Assembly: GCF_005405425.1 (NCBI RefSeq)
Contig: NZ_BJEA01000014.1
Coordinates: 1 to 64,000 of the forward strand
Direction of reading: 5' to 3'
DNA: 64,000 bases
DNA from: Lactiplantibacillus modestisalitolerans
Lineage (GTDB): Bacteria > Bacillota > Bacilli > Lactobacillales > Lactobacillaceae
Position 1 is the first letter of the stretch; each line of letters starts with the position of its first letter. The notes beneath the pieces were generated by a model. That model saw nothing but the letters and a program-made list of their open reading frames with translations, made no database searches and was not told the DNA's origin. A program made the position numbers and the translations under genes. This document shows positions 62,441 to 64,000 of the stretch, piece by piece.

Positions 62441-64000
62441 TTGACAACAGTTTATTTAAAAGCCATTTTCCGTGAAATTTGGGCGTCGAAGGCCCGCTTT
62501 GCCTCAATTTTATTGATTATTTTCTTAGGGGTTGCTTTTTATACGGGAATTCGGGCAACCGGTCCCGATATGTCACAGGCCGCCCACGATTATTATCAAC
62601 GGCAGCGGTTAGCGACGAATAGCGTCCAGTCGACGATGGGCCTCACGTCTGCCGATACGCAGGCGTTAGCCAAACATAAAGCTGTTTTGCGGTACCAGTC
62701 GGCGAAATACGTGGACGTGAATCAGCTTAATGATAACCGGGTCGTGCGGGTCAGCGAATTGCCAAATAAGCAACGCTTGAACCGCCTGCGGGTCGTTAGT
62801 GGCCGTCTCCCTAAGCGCGCTAACGAGGTCGTGCTGGATAACCACGCCCGGAAGTTACAGCCGAAGTTGAAGCTGGGGAGCACTTATCGAATCGACAGCA
62901 CGACGAAACTAAATCAGCAGTTTAACCGCCGAACCTTTAAGGTGGTGGGGTTCGTGAACTCGCCGCGGTACGTGGAAAACATCAGCCGCGGGGTGACCAA
63001 CGTGGGTAAGGGCACGCTGGATTACGTGGTGTATACCCGGCCGGACACCTTGAAGCAGACGGTGGCGACCCGGATCGACGTTCAGTTTAAGAACTTGGAC
63101 CACGTTGCGCCGTATTCGGCAACTTATAAACGGTTGAATAAACAAAACACCCGTCAGTTGAAAAAATGGCTGAAACCGCAAGCGGCTAAGCGCCAGCAAA
63201 GCCTGCAACAACGTGCGGCCGCTAAGATTGACCCGTTGAAGCAGACGGTGGCGCAGTTACAGACCCAGTTGCCCGCGAACGCGCCGCAACTGGTCAGCCT
63301 GCAAGCGCAATTGAAAAAAGCGCAAGCGCAAGTCAATGCGATTGAAAAGCCAACGTACCTGTACAGTGACCGCAGTGATAACCCGGGGTATACCGAGTAT
63401 CATGAGAACACGCAACGTATCGTGGCGCTGTCAACGGTCTTCCCGCTGTTCTTCATTGCGATTGCCGCGTTGATCTGTTTGACGACCATGACGCGGATGG
63501 TCGAGGAATTGCGTCTGCAAATGGGGACCTTAAAAGGGCTCGGTTATTCGAACGCGGCGATTAGTGCTGAGTTTATGATCTATGGTGGCCTGGCTGCGTT
63601 ACTGGGGACGTTTTTCGGCGTGTTGTTCGGGGTGAACTTCTTCCCCCGGTTCATCGCTCAGGCGTACGGTAGTATGTATAATTTGCCGGCAATTAACGTC
63701 CAATACTTGTGGGGTGACATTGGCATTGCGCTAGCGATTGCCTTACTGTGCACGTTAGGAACCGCACTCGTGGTCTTACGGGTCGATTTACGGAGTTTAC
63801 CGGCCCAGTTGTTACAGCCCAAGGCCCCGAAAGCCGGCCAAACGTTACTCTTGGAACGCTGGCACGGCCTATGGCGACGCTTGAGTTTTAACCATAAAAT
63901 TACGTTGCGGAACTTGTTCCGTTACAAGCAACGCCTACTAATGACCGTACTCGGAATCGCGGGCTGTATGGCGATGATGATCACTGGGTTTGGTTTGAAA
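62441..64000 (+). CDS. FtsX-like ABC permease (cut by window end)
   Basis: 520 codons present, no stop before the end. Starts at TTG 62441 after TAGGGGGTGG. A first helix (about 21-37, FASILLIIFLGVAFYTGI), a large extracellular region with a coiled coil (about 225-300, VAQLQTQLP...AQAQVNAIEK), then three helices (from about 325, FPLFFIAIAALICLTTM; MVEELRLQMGTLKGLGY is the FtsX signature) and the start of a second half (FNHKITLRNLFRYKQR). Partner of the ATPase before it; family members export or sense peptides, including antimicrobial ones. Confidence 0.92.
   Translation, partial: MTTVYLKAIFREIWASKARFASILLIIFLGVAFYTGIRATGPDMSQAAHDYYQRQRLATNSVQSTMGLTSADTQALAKHKAVLRYQSAKYVDVNQLNDNRVVRVSELPNKQRLNRLRVVSGRLPKRANEVVLDNHARKLQPKLKLGSTYRIDSTTKLNQQFNRRTFKVVGFVNSPRYVENISRGVTNVGKGTLDYVVYTRPDTLKQTVATRIDVQFKNLDHVAPYSATYKRLNKQNTRQLKKWLKPQAAKRQQSLQQRAAAKIDPLKQTVAQLQTQLPANAPQLVSLQAQLKKAQAQVNAIEKPTYLYSDRSDNPGYTEYHENTQRIVALSTVFPLFFIAIAALICLTTMTRMVEELRLQMGTLKGLGYSNAAISAEFMIYGGLAALLGTFFGVLFGVNFFPRFIAQAYGSMYNLPAINVQYLWGDIGIALAIALLCTLGTALVVLRVDLRSLPAQLLQPKAPKAGQTLLLERWHGLWRRLSFNHKITLRNLFRYKQRLLMTVLGIAGCMAMMITGFGLK

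Overview
The window comes from a Gram-positive lactic acid bacterium of the family Lactobacillaceae with roughly balanced GC content. This rests on two giant surface proteins with the KxYKxGKxW secretion signal and LPxTG-type sorting motifs, a MucBP adhesin, MntH, the anaerobic NrdDG reductase, a PTS permease, YhgE/Pip, proline iminopeptidase and strong AGGAGG-type ribosome binding sites. I cannot fix the genus. There are no rRNA or tRNA genes, no CRISPR array and no prophage.

Layout. 1-94: right end of an IS200/IS605-type element. 153-4252: tRNA-dihydrouridine synthase and an LPATG adhesin. 4495-8683: apbE-def operon, an A-B-C ordered PTS permease and a lipoprotein. 9140-13980: nrdDG (NrdR box upstream) and a c-di-GMP pair (EAL protein plus membrane GGDEF protein). 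14436-18199: mntH, a small ORF, a cytochrome b5-like protein and a DUF2798 membrane protein. 18456-23826: an LPQTD surface protein with a long Pro-Glu repeat, a candidate small RNA, a GntR/HutC regulator and a divergent esterase. 24227-30183: a YafQ/DinJ-type toxin-antitoxin pair, a phosphodiesterase/MFS operon and a proline iminopeptidase/amino-acid permease operon. 30446-41070: DUF2207 protein, HAD phosphatase, ABC-F protein, CPBP protease, GNAT, drug-efflux MFS and a nuclease lipoprotein. 41670-50563: ArsR and TetR regulators, a YhgE gene split by an in-frame amber codon, a heterodimeric ABC exporter and an unlisted 43-residue basic protein. 51057-64000: DUF3737 plus PatB-type lyase, an orphan antitoxin, a Rossmann reductase, HAD, two sugar O-acetyltransferases, UspA, a catalytically dead histidine-phosphatase homologue, a cluster of small membrane proteins, signal peptidase I and an ABC/FtsX exporter cut by the window end.

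The most unusual material is intergenic. A repeat family of about 370 bp (full copies at 14027, 35107, 37230 and 54611; reduced or diverged copies at 4405, 27612, 50621 and 50776) folds into a three-way junction whose stems are preserved by paired base changes between copies. Two further families sit at gene 3' ends. Three gene-free stretches look like independent structured RNAs ending in intrinsic terminators: 21695-21833 (minus), 37000-37191 (plus) and 41160-41369 (plus). The first has a near-consensus promoter, and the palindrome beside its -35 closely resembles the one beside the -35 of the neighbouring esterase gene. Together they suggest a small GntR-controlled RNA/esterase regulon.
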